NCBI RefSeq assembly: GCF_014230315.1
Contig: NZ_JACLAW010000002.1
Coordinates: 364,951-428,950 of the forward strand
Direction of reading: 5' to 3'
From: Novosphingobium flavum
GTDB lineage: Bacteria > Pseudomonadota > Alphaproteobacteria > Sphingomonadales > Sphingomonadaceae
Length of the DNA stretch: 64,000 bases
Numbering within the stretch: the stretch's first letter is position 1; each line of letters begins with the position of its first letter. Positions 44,281 to 52,109 of the stretch are shown here, one piece after another. The notes below the pieces were generated by a model. That model searched no databases. It worked only from the letters and a program-made list of their open reading frames with translations, and was not told where the DNA came from. Made by a program: the position numbers and the translations under genes.

Positions 44281-45063
44281 TTACTTGGCTTGCGGGGCGG
44301 CCGCCGAGGCATTGGCCGGCAGCCCGCCGAGGCGGGTCACCAGCTTGGTATAGGCATCGAGATAGGCCAGCACGATCACTTGCCCGATCGCCGTATCCTG
44401 ATAGCCGCCGCCACCGGCCGCGGCGAAGGTTCCCCCGAAGAAGCCGCCGCCACCCGCGCCGAAGCTGAGGTCGCTCTTGCGGGCATAGCCCTGGGTCAGG
44501 GCCTCTTCCTCGGTGGTCCGGGCATTGACCACCGACAGCGTGACGCTGGCCTCGCTCTTCTTGATGTTGATGCCGCCGGCGATGGCGCCGAAGCCGCGCC
44601 CGAACAGGCCGCCAACCCCGCCCAGCACGCCGCCGAGCGAATTGCCGCCGGAGTTCTTGTTGCTGGTCACGATATCCGGCTGAAGGAAGTAATCCGCGGC
44701 GCGCACCTGCCCCTTGCCGAGGTTGGAGCCCGACTGCAGTTCGCCATTGTCGGCCATGGCGCGTTCCATCGCCCGGTTCTGCATCGAGCGGCCACGGTTG
44801 ACCAACGTGAAGCAGCCCGACTGCTGGACGAAGACCCGCAGGATCGCCTCCGGGCTGCCGAGATTGAACTCGCGCCACCACTGGTTGTCCGGCTCGACGA
44901 TGGCCACGGCGCCGAGATTGCGCGTGCACTGCGGGATCTGCTGGATCCCCTTCTGCTCCTGCTGGTGCGCGGAAGATCCCTTCTGCGCCATGGCAGGAGC
45001 GCTCACGGCGCCCATTCCGACGATCAGCCCTGCCACGGCAAGACTGGAAAGCACTTTCTTCAT
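44281..45063 (-). CDS. CsgG/HfaB-family secreted protein
   Basis: A 260-residue exported protein. It has a Sec signal peptide (MKKVLSSLAVAGLIVGMGAV, then SAPAMA before QKGSS) without a lipobox, and then a domain like CsgG: AVAIVEPDNQWWREFNLGSPEAILR, LVNRGRSMQNRAMER and RAADYFLQPDIV. A Gly-rich stretch (GGVLGGVGGLFGRGFGAIAGG) and GGGGFFGGTFAAAGGGGY follow, where CsgG would form beta strands. CsgG is the outer-membrane pore for curli; HfaB is its relative for holdfast. No curli or holdfast genes are near, and the Cys expected for lipidation in CsgG is missing, so a different role is likely. Confidence 0.65.
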   Translation of the reverse strand: MKKVLSSLAVAGLIVGMGAVSAPAMAQKGSSAHQQEQKGIQQIPQCTRNLGAVAIVEPDNQWWREFNLGSPEAILRVFVQQSGCFTLVNRGRSMQNRAMERAMADNGELQSGSNLGKGQVRAADYFLQPDIVTSNKNSGGNSLGGVLGGVGGLFGRGFGAIAGGINIKKSEASVTLSVVNARTTEEEALTQGYARKSDLSFGAGGGGFFGGTFAAAGGGGYQDTAIGQVIVLAYLDAYTKLVTRLGGLPANASAAAPQAK

Positions 45064-45198
45064 CTGTCCCCAACTCCCACGAAAAGCCCCGCATCTTGCC
45101 AGCCCGACAAGACGACATGCACCGGACGGCGCTGGTCGCAATTCTACTACCAATCGCGCCGGTCGCCAACTTTTCGGACCAGAGTTTTTACTGAGGGA

Positions 45199-46047
45199 TC
45201 AGGCGGCCATGTTGTCGATCAGCCGCGCCCTGCCGATCCGCGCCGCCACCAGTAGCCGCGCCGAACCGGCACCGCGCTCCGCCAGCGGGGCGAGGCTATC
45301 GGCATCGCACAGCATGGCATAGTCGACCGAGGCGAAGCCGCCCGACAGCAGGGCCTGCTCCAGCGTGACCAGCGCTTCTGCCACCGGGGCACCGGCCGCG
45401 ATCGCCGCGATCGCCGCCCGCATCGCCCGCGGCAGGGCCGGCGCGGCGGCGCGCTGTTCAGCGGTGAGGTAGGCATTGCGCGAGGACATGGCGAGCCCGT
45501 CGGCCTCGCGTACGGTCTCCACCCCGATGATGTCGTCCACTGTCGGCCGGAACAGGTCGAGATCGCGCGCCATCCGCCGGATCACGGCCAGCTGCTGCCA
45601 GTCCTTCTCCCCGAACAGCGCGAGGTCCGGCCCGACCTGGTTGAACAGCTTGCACACCACGGTCGCCACCCCGTCGAAATGCCCCGGCCGCGCCGCGCCG
45701 CACAGTCCCTCGCTGACCCCGGAAACCGAGATGTTGGTGGCATAGCCCGCCGGATACATCGCCGCCGCATCGGGCGCCCACAGCAAGGAGGCCCCCTCGG
45801 CCGCGAGCAGCGCCGAATCCGCCGCCAGTTGGCGGGGATAGGCGTCGAGATCCTCGCCCGCCCCGAACTGGCGCGGATTGACGAAAATCGAGGCCACCAC
45901 GTGCGCCGCGCGCTTCCTCGCCTCGCGCACCAGCGTCAGGTGGCCCTCGTGCAGCGCGCCCATGGTCGGCACCAGCGCCACTTTCCCGTCCCGTCGCAGC
46001 GCGGAGACCGCATCGCGCAGTGGATCAATGCGATTGACGGTTTGCAT
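45199..46047 (-). CDS. panC: Pantothenate synthetase
   Basis: A 282-residue ATP-dependent ligase joining pantoate and beta-alanine, the last step of pantothenate synthesis. VALVPTMGALHEGHLTLVREA is the HxGH region; IFVNPRQFGAGEDLDAYPR and LFGEKDWQQLAVIRRM are conserved blocks. It is divergent from mipZ, 145 bases apart. Confidence 0.97.
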   Translation of the reverse strand: MQTVNRIDPLRDAVSALRRDGKVALVPTMGALHEGHLTLVREARKRAAHVVASIFVNPRQFGAGEDLDAYPRQLAADSALLAAEGASLLWAPDAAAMYPAGYATNISVSGVSEGLCGAARPGHFDGVATVVCKLFNQVGPDLALFGEKDWQQLAVIRRMARDLDLFRPTVDDIIGVETVREADGLAMSSRNAYLTAEQRAAAPALPRAMRAAIAAIAAGAPVAEALVTLEQALLSGGFASVDYAMLCDADSLAPLAERGAGSARLLVAARIGRARLIDNMAA

Positions 46048-46192
46048 GGCGTAATCCCCTTGCGATAGAACCGGCCTGGTAGCCCGCGGCCAGCCCTAGC
46101 GCCGGCAACGTGGTGGTAAAGCCCGTTCCTTATGGTTGGGCCCCGAGCTTGTCGCGTTTCAACAGCCAAAGGCGTCGCCCCCTGTGACCACC

Positions 46193-47008
46193 ATGCCTGC
46201 ACCTCATCGTATCGTCTTCGCCAACGAAAAGGGCGGCACCGGCAAGTCGACCACGGCGGTCCACATCGCCGTGGCCCTGGCCTACCAGGGCGCGCGGGTC
46301 GCCGGGATCGACCTCGATCCGCGCCAGCGCACCTTCCACCGCTATCTCGAAAACCGCGCCGAAACGCTGATCCGGCGCGAAATCGAACTGCCCACCTCGC
46401 GCTTCGCCGTTTTCAACGGCTCCACGGTCGAGGAACTGGAGCAGCTCATCGCCGAAATGAGCGTGGACGCGGACTACCTGATCTTCGACACCCCGGGGCG
46501 CGACGACGAGTTCGCCCGCCACGTCGCCACCTCGGCCGATACGCTGGTCACCCCGCTCAACGACAGTTTCGTCGACTTCGACCTGATCGGCCAGGTCGAT
46601 GCCGAGACCTTCAAGGTCCGCCGCCTCTCGTTCTATGCCGAATTGATCTGGGAAGCCCGCAAGAAGCGCGCCATGGCCACGATCCGCGACGCGAAGCGCG
46701 AGATGGACTGGGTCGTGGTCCGCAACCGTACCCAGCACGTCGAGGCGCGCAACATGCGCCGTCTCGACAATGCGCTGACCGAGCTGTCCAGGCGCGTCGG
46801 CTTCCGCATCGCCCAGGGCCTGTCGGAGCGCGTGATCTACCGCGAGCTGTTCCCCTCGGGCCTGACGCTGCTCGACAAGGGTCACCTCGGCGAACTCGGC
46901 ACCAGCCATCTCGTCGCCCGGCAGGAGCTGCGCCAGCTCGTCGCCGGCCTCAACCTGCCCGCCCCGGCCGAGCGCGAGCCGCGCCTCGACCTCGCCGCGA
47001 ACGCCTGA
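46193..47008 (+). CDS. mipZ: MipZ-type division-site ATPase
   Basis: A 271-residue ParA/MinD-family ATPase. The deviant Walker A is RIVFANEKGGTGKSTTAVH at residues 6-24, AGIDLDPRQRTFHRYLENR follows, and YLIFDTPGRDDEFARH is the Walker B region. The sequence DLIGQVDAETFKVRRLSFYAELIWEARK is typical of MipZ. In Caulobacter MipZ forms a gradient from the cell pole and blocks FtsZ away from mid-cell; sphingomonads lack Min proteins and use MipZ. The ATG at 46193 is chosen; a GTG three codons upstream is possible. Confidence 0.92.
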   Translation: MPAPHRIVFANEKGGTGKSTTAVHIAVALAYQGARVAGIDLDPRQRTFHRYLENRAETLIRREIELPTSRFAVFNGSTVEELEQLIAEMSVDADYLIFDTPGRDDEFARHVATSADTLVTPLNDSFVDFDLIGQVDAETFKVRRLSFYAELIWEARKKRAMATIRDAKREMDWVVVRNRTQHVEARNMRRLDNALTELSRRVGFRIAQGLSERVIYRELFPSGLTLLDKGHLGELGTSHLVARQELRQLVAGLNLPAPAEREPRLDLAANA

Positions 47009-47022
47009 GGCGAGGGGCCGGA

Positions 47023-47334
47023 ATGTTGGAACGCCTCCTGGTCTATGCCGGCCTCGCCTGCCTGCTCTGCAAATTCCTCACCAAGCGCTGGCCGTGGGAG
47101 CTGATGGGCTGGGAACTGCCCGGCACCTCGGGCCGTTCCCGCGCAGAGGCGCAGGCCCGGACCCTGCTCGGGGTTCGTCCCGATGCGCGTCGCAGTGACA
47201 TACTCGAGGCGCACAAGCGTCTCGTCGCCATCGTCCACCCGGATCGCGGCGGCACCAACGAGCAGGTGCACGAGGCCAACGCCGCGCGCGATCTCCTGCT
47301 AAAGGCCTGTGCCGACCAGCCTACCGATTCCTGA
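47023..47334 (+). CDS. Membrane-anchored J-domain protein (Pam18-like)
   Basis: A 103-residue protein with an N-terminal membrane helix ([15 protein letters not shown]) and a C-terminal J domain whose HPD motif is at residues 72-74 (AIVHPDRGG). This build, helix then J domain and nothing else, is that of the mitochondrial import motor subunit Pam18/Tim14 and of its alphaproteobacterial relatives. It would recruit DnaK to the inner membrane. It begins 14 bases after mipZ and is probably cotranscribed with it. Confidence 0.78.
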   Translation: MLERLLVYAGLACLLCKFLTKRWPWELMGWELPGTSGRSRAEAQARTLLGVRPDARRSDILEAHKRLVAIVHPDRGGTNEQVHEANAARDLLLKACADQPTDS

Positions 47335-47347
47335 ACCGGAGCAACCA

Positions 47348-48751
47348 GTGTCCCATCAGTTTCATTCCACGGTCCTTCGTGAATACGACATTCGCGGAAT
47401 CATCGGCGAAACCCTCGGGCCGGACGATGCCCGCGCCATCGGCCGGGGCTTCGCCACCCTGCTGCGCCGCGCCGGCGGCAACAAGGTCGCTGTCGGCTAT
47501 GATGGCCGCGTCAGCTCGCCGATGCTTGAACACGCGCTGATCGAAGGGCTCACCGCCTCGGGCGTCGATGTGGTGCGCGTCGGCATGGGCGCTACCCCGA
47601 TGCTCTACTACGCCGAAGCCTCAATGGAGGATGTGCAGGGCGGCATTCAGATAACTGGCAGCCACAATCCCGCCAATTACAATGGCTTCAAGATGGTATT
47701 TATGGGCCGGCCGTTCTTCGGGGCGGACATCCAGCAGCTCGGCATCATGGCCGCTGCCGGAGACTGGCTCGACGGACAGGGCGAGGCCGAGAGCCGCGAG
47801 ATCATCGACGCTTATGTCGACCGGATGCTCGAGGGCCTCGCCGGTATCCCGGTCGAGAGCCTTGCCAGCCTCAAGATCGCCTGGGACGCCGGCAATGGCG
47901 CGGCGGGCCCCGCTCTGGAACTGCTCACGGCCAAGCTTCCCGGCGAACATCATCTTCTCTTCACCCAAGTCGACGGTACGTTCCCGAACCACCATCCGGA
48001 CCCGACCGAGGAAAAGAACCTCGCAGACCTGAAGGCGCTGGTCGCCGAGAAGAACCTCGATTTCGGATTGGCTTTTGACGGCGACGGTGACCGAATCGGC
48101 GCGATCGACGGTGAGGGCCGGGTGATCTGGGGCGATCAGCTGCTCATGATCTATGCCGAGGACCTGCTCCTTCAGCAGCCGGGGGCCACGATTATCGCGG
48201 ATGTGAAGGCCTCCAAGGCCCTGTTCGACCATGTCGCCAATCTCGGCGGCGAGCCGGTGATGTGGAAGACCGGCCACAGCCTGATCAAATCCAAAATGAA
48301 GGAAATTGATTCGCCGCTGGCCGGCGAGATGAGCGGCCACGTCTTCTTCGCGCACCAGTACTACGGGTTCGACGATGCGCTTTACGCCGCGATCCGCCTG
48401 ATCGCCGCCTCGGCCCGGCTCGGCAAGTCGGTCACCCAGCTGCGCGGCGAAATGCCGGCCATGGTCAACACCCCCGAACTGCGCTTCCAGGTCGATGAAA
48501 GCCGCAAGTTCGCCGTGGTCGATGAGGTCAAGCAGCGCCTCGCCAGTTCCGGCGCCACGGTCAACGCCACTGACGGCGTGCGCGTCGACACCGCGGACGG
48601 ATGGTGGCTGCTGCGCGCCTCCAACACGCAGGACGTCCTCGTCGCCCGCGCCGAGAGCGACAGCGAGGCCGGGCTGGACCGGCTGATGGGCCAGATCGAC
48701 GACCAGCTCGCCGCCTCTGGTCTCGAACGCGGGCCCCAGGCCGGGCACTGA
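47348..48751 (+). CDS. Phosphoglucomutase / phosphomannomutase
   Basis: A 467-residue alpha-D-phosphohexomutase of the AlgC/ManB type, with the GTG start supported by GGAG six bases upstream. The phosphoserine loop is [16 protein letters not shown], the metal site is [15 protein letters not shown], and the sugar-binding region is [15 protein letters not shown]. It converts glucose or mannose 6-phosphate to the 1-phosphate for nucleotide sugar synthesis of polysaccharides and LPS. It is in line with the J protein upstream, and its stop overlaps the start of the next gene (TGATG). Confidence 0.92.
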   Translation: MSHQFHSTVLREYDIRGIIGETLGPDDARAIGRGFATLLRRAGGNKVAVGYDGRVSSPMLEHALIEGLTASGVDVVRVGMGATPMLYYAEASMEDVQGGIQITGSHNPANYNGFKMVFMGRPFFGADIQQLGIMAAAGDWLDGQGEAESREIIDAYVDRMLEGLAGIPVESLASLKIAWDAGNGAAGPALELLTAKLPGEHHLLFTQVDGTFPNHHPDPTEEKNLADLKALVAEKNLDFGLAFDGDGDRIGAIDGEGRVIWGDQLLMIYAEDLLLQQPGATIIADVKASKALFDHVANLGGEPVMWKTGHSLIKSKMKEIDSPLAGEMSGHVFFAHQYYGFDDALYAAIRLIAASARLGKSVTQLRGEMPAMVNTPELRFQVDESRKFAVVDEVKQRLASSGATVNATDGVRVDTADGWWLLRASNTQDVLVARAESDSEAGLDRLMGQIDDQLAASGLERGPQAGH

Positions 48752-49569
48752 TGCCCGTTGGCGACCTGGGCGAATACCTCGGGCGGATCGGTCTTGCGGA
48801 AATCCCGCAGGCCGATCCGGCCGGGCTGGCCCGCGTGGTGCGCGCCCACCGCCTCGCGATAGCCTTCGAAAATCTCGACATCATGCTCGGGCGCGGCATC
48901 TCCCTCGCGCCCGAGGCGATTTTCGACAAGCTCGTCCGCCGCGGCCGGGGCGGCTACTGCTTCGAGCACAACCTCCTGCTCCAACGGATGCTGGCCCTGC
49001 TCGGCCTGCCGACCCAGCCCATCCTCGCCCGTGCCCGCCTCCAGTCCGCGCCGGGCGAAATTCCCCCGCGCACCCACCTGTTCCTCACCGCGGAGCTGGA
49101 AGGCCGGACATGGCTCGCCGATGCCGGGTTTGGCGGTTCCTACGCCCCGCCCATGCCGCTCGCCGAAACGGACCCCGTGACCAGCCCCGACGGCATCCGG
49201 CACCGCCTGCGCCGCACGGGCGAGCGCGGCTCACCGCAAGGCGAATGGCTGCTCGAACGCAGCCCCGATCACGGCCGGACCTGGCAGGCGCAGTATTCCT
49301 TCGATCACCTGCCCGCCCCGCCGATCGATATCGAACTCGCCAACCACTGGACCGCCACACGCCCCGGCGCCCGCTTCGCCACGGTCCATATCGCCGGCCG
49401 CGTGACCGAGCGCGGCACGGTGTTCCTCACCGATCACGACTATTCCGCGACCGGCGAGGACAGCCGCAAAGTGGAAGACCCTGCCGAGTGGCATGGCCTG
49501 CTCCACCAGACCTTCGGCATACCGCTGACGCTTGATGAGGTGAAAGACCTGCCCTTGTTTGCAAGGTAG
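48751..49569 (+). CDS. nat: Arylamine N-acetyltransferase
   Basis: A 272-residue NAT with the complete catalytic triad in place: Cys70 (GRGGYCFEHN), His109 (RTHLFL) and Asp124 (WLADAGFGG). It moves acetyl from acetyl-CoA to arylamines and hydrazines. RLAIAFENLDIMLGR is the conserved N-terminal block. Coupled to the mutase gene upstream, though no functional link is apparent. Confidence 0.93.
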   Translation: MPVGDLGEYLGRIGLAEIPQADPAGLARVVRAHRLAIAFENLDIMLGRGISLAPEAIFDKLVRRGRGGYCFEHNLLLQRMLALLGLPTQPILARARLQSAPGEIPPRTHLFLTAELEGRTWLADAGFGGSYAPPMPLAETDPVTSPDGIRHRLRRTGERGSPQGEWLLERSPDHGRTWQAQYSFDHLPAPPIDIELANHWTATRPGARFATVHIAGRVTERGTVFLTDHDYSATGEDSRKVEDPAEWHGLLHQTFGIPLTLDEVKDLPLFAR

Positions 49570-49582
49570 GCGGAAGGGAGAC

Positions 49583-49742
49583 TCTGGGGCCAAGGGCCCC
49601 AGACCCCAACCGTCTCCCGGCGCAGATGTCACGCGCAAGGATGCCGCCCACACTGCCCACGCGCCGGAAGACGGCACGGGGTGCAGGGGTATTAACCCCT
49701 GCATAAATAACTGTTATTCTTGGTATTAAACCGCCTCGCGGA
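49583..49742. repeat. Palindromic intergenic repeat, family A copy 2
   Basis: 160 bases between convergent genes, with TCTGGGGCC-AA-GGGCCCCAGA, CCGTCTCCCGGCGC paired to GCGCCGGAAGACGG, GGGGTGCAGGGGTATTAACC-CCTGCATAA and CCGCCTCGCGG. Same order and orientation as the copy at 4445-4641. Confidence 0.78.
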
Positions 49743-49744
49743 TT

Positions 49745-51028
49745 TCACACTGCAACCAGCAACGGCAACAGCGCTGCCACCGCACTAGCCACCAATGCCA
49801 AAGCGGCGGGCCAGGCGCGCTTGCCGCCGATGGTCATGGCGATGCTGGCCTTGAACAGGGTATTGAGCACGATCGGCGGCAGGAGCACCAGTCCGGCCAC
49901 TCGCGCGGTCAGGGTCCCGCCGGGCAGGCTGCCCAGCGTGATGATCGCGGAATCGACATCGACCACCCCGGTCAGGGCGAGCACCACGGCAAGGCCGCGA
50001 TCGCCGTAGAGGCTGAGCACCCAGCGCGCGGCGGCGGTCAGGGCCATGACCATGGCCAGCATCAGCAGGGCTGGGGCAAGGTCGAAGGGATTGCGCACCT
50101 TGACGTCCTGGGGCGCATCGGGGCCGGCCTCGACCATGATCCGGCGGCGGAGCAGGGCCGTGGCGGCAAGGCTGACCAGCAGCCCCGGCACAGCGCCCAC
50201 CGCCAGCGTCGGCAGGGCCACCGGGGCCAGCACGGCGCTCAGCACCATGACGCGGACGAACATCACGGCCGAGGCAAGGGTGATCGCGGCGTTGAGCAGG
50301 GCGACTTGCGGATCGCCGGCCCGGTGGCGGGCGGCCATGGCGGCGGTCACGGCGGTGGACGAGACGAGGCTTGCCGTGGCGGCCGTGGCCAGGGTCCCGC
50401 GCTGGGGGCCCAGCCACTTGGCCGCGAGGTATCCGGCAAAGGAAAAGCCCGAGACCATGACCACGACCAGCCAGAGCGACTGCGGCTTCCACGCGGAAAA
50501 CGGCCCGACCGGGTCGTTGGGGAGGAGGGGCAGGACGACCAGCGCGATCAGGGCAAAGCGGCCGACCGCCATGATCTCGCGCTCGTGAAGGCTGCGGATC
50601 AGCCGGTGCAGCGGGGAGCGCATGGCCAGCACCAGCAGGATCGACCCGGCGATCGCCGCCGCCGCCACCCGCGCCCCGCTCGCGGCGAGATAGCCGCAGG
50701 CCAGGGTCAGCAGGGTGACGAGGCTGGCCGTTCCGCTCACCGCCGTCGCGCCGCCCCGGCTCGAGCGCCAGTACCCGGCCACGACCAGCAGGGCCGCCGC
50801 GCCGAGGATCACGCCCGACAGGATGGGCGCCAGCCGCGCCGCCACCCCGGCAAGGCCGCCCGCAAGGCCGAACAGGCCATAGGTGCGGATGCCGGCAAAG
50901 CGCGTCCCCGCCGCCTCCCTGCGCTGGGCCCAGCCGCGCTGGACGCCGATCAGCAGCCCCAGCCCCAGCGCCAGGGCAAGGCCCAGCAGGTCCTCGCGGC
51001 CAATGATGAGGATCGTGTCGCGGTGCAC
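49745..51028 (-). CDS. MgtC/DUF4010-family integral membrane protein
   Basis: A 427-residue membrane protein with about 11-12 hydrophobic helices. The N-terminal segment DLLGLALALGLGLLIGVQRGWAQRR and TRFAGIRTYGLFGLAGGLAG match the MgtC-like half, and the rest is DUF4010: VSSTAVTAAMAARHR and GVVDVDSAIITLG. The start is the GTG at 51028, with a GAGGG site before it. MgtC proteins influence magnesium and membrane-potential homeostasis; the function of the DUF4010 form is not known. Confidence 0.78.
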   Translation of the reverse strand: MHRDTILIIGREDLLGLALALGLGLLIGVQRGWAQRREAAGTRFAGIRTYGLFGLAGGLAGVAARLAPILSGVILGAAALLVVAGYWRSSRGGATAVSGTASLVTLLTLACGYLAASGARVAAAAIAGSILLVLAMRSPLHRLIRSLHEREIMAVGRFALIALVVLPLLPNDPVGPFSAWKPQSLWLVVVMVSGFSFAGYLAAKWLGPQRGTLATAATASLVSSTAVTAAMAARHRAGDPQVALLNAAITLASAVMFVRVMVLSAVLAPVALPTLAVGAVPGLLVSLAATALLRRRIMVEAGPDAPQDVKVRNPFDLAPALLMLAMVMALTAAARWVLSLYGDRGLAVVLALTGVVDVDSAIITLGSLPGGTLTARVAGLVLLPPIVLNTLFKASIAMTIGGKRAWPAALALVASAVAALLPLLVAV

Positions 51029-51142
51029 CGTGCCCTCTCGTCCCGTCGGATTTGTGGCAGGCGGGCGGGATACGGGCAAGCGAAAGCCCGGCTCGCACTG
51101 GCGGGCCGGGCTTTCTTCAGAGACCGGAAACAGTGATCGGCC

Positions 51143-51919
51143 CTAGTCATCCGGGTCGAGGGACAGGGAACTGGTCCCGGTCGTGCTGGTCGGCATCCCG
51201 GCCGCCGCCGCCCAGGCATCATACCAGTGCTCCACGCGCAGGTTGTTCTGCACGTGCGTCACGCCGGAAACGTAATCGATGCAGTCCTCTGCCCGCCGCT
51301 TGGCGGCGCGGCTCGAAACCTTGCCGTCCAGCGTCACCTCGCCGTTCTCGACCGTCACCGTGATCCGCCGCGCGTCGAGGCGCGGATGATCGGTCAGGCG
51401 GTCGTTCACGTCTTCGCGTATCCGCTCGTCGGACCGGGTATAGCCGGCCGGTCCCCGTCCGCGATAGTCCGGCTCGGGGCGGGGCGGGGGCTCCTCGTGG
51501 CCGAACCACGCGGCGATCCCGTCGCCGGCACGGGCAAGGAAACCGCGATGCCGCGGGTCGTGATCGCTTCTCTCGTGAGCATAGTCCGGCCCGTAGCCGC
51601 TGCCGAAGGCATCGCCGCGCGACAGGCCATAGCCGGCATGGCGCTGCATCGGCCGGTCATAGTCCGCGCCGCTGCGCATCCCGTAATCGGCGGCGAAGCT
51701 CTGGCTGCCGGCCGCGCGCCAGTCGTCGCGGCCGTGAGCGGGGTGGTGCCCTTCCTGCGCGCTCCAGCCATGACCCGTGGCCGGTGCGTCCGCGCCGGCC
51801 CCTTCGCGTTGTTCGGGCTGACGCGTCCGCCCGCGCCGCTTCCCTTCGCCGCGCGGATCGTCGTTCCATCCGCCTTGCTGGCCTTGCTGCTCGTCTTCCC
51901 GACGTGATCGGTCGATCAT
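51143..51919 (-). CDS. BON-domain protein with SWFGD-like segment
   Basis: A 258-residue protein. The first ~150 residues are low complexity, charged and Gly/Tyr/Arg rich, with no signal peptide. The segment RGFLARAGDGIAAWFGHEE is the SWFGD motif found in front of BON domains in sphingomonads, and the BON domain covers about residues 170-240 (RIREDVNDRLTDHPRLDARR, ITVTVENGEVTLDGKV, AEDCIDYVSGVTHVQNNLRV). BON domains bind membranes or other proteins and occur in osmotic stress proteins. It diverges from the helicase gene. Confidence 0.75.
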   Translation of the reverse strand: MIDRSRREDEQQGQQGGWNDDPRGEGKRRGRTRQPEQREGAGADAPATGHGWSAQEGHHPAHGRDDWRAAGSQSFAADYGMRSGADYDRPMQRHAGYGLSRGDAFGSGYGPDYAHERSDHDPRHRGFLARAGDGIAAWFGHEEPPPRPEPDYRGRGPAGYTRSDERIREDVNDRLTDHPRLDARRITVTVENGEVTLDGKVSSRAAKRRAEDCIDYVSGVTHVQNNLRVEHWYDAWAAAAGMPTSTTGTSSLSLDPDD

Positions 51920-52109
51920 GATCGCTCTCCTCCACGGTCATACCGCAAGGGCGCAACTGGCGCGTGAATGCGGCCTGTCATCAGGACAACGCCGCAATCC
52001 GCAAATCGTTGCGCCCCCCATTCGTGAGATTGCGACCTCGGGTCCATCGCTCCGGTGCATGCGGCACATGCGGTTGCGCCCACGGCCCCGCGTGCCAATA
52101 TCGCACGCG

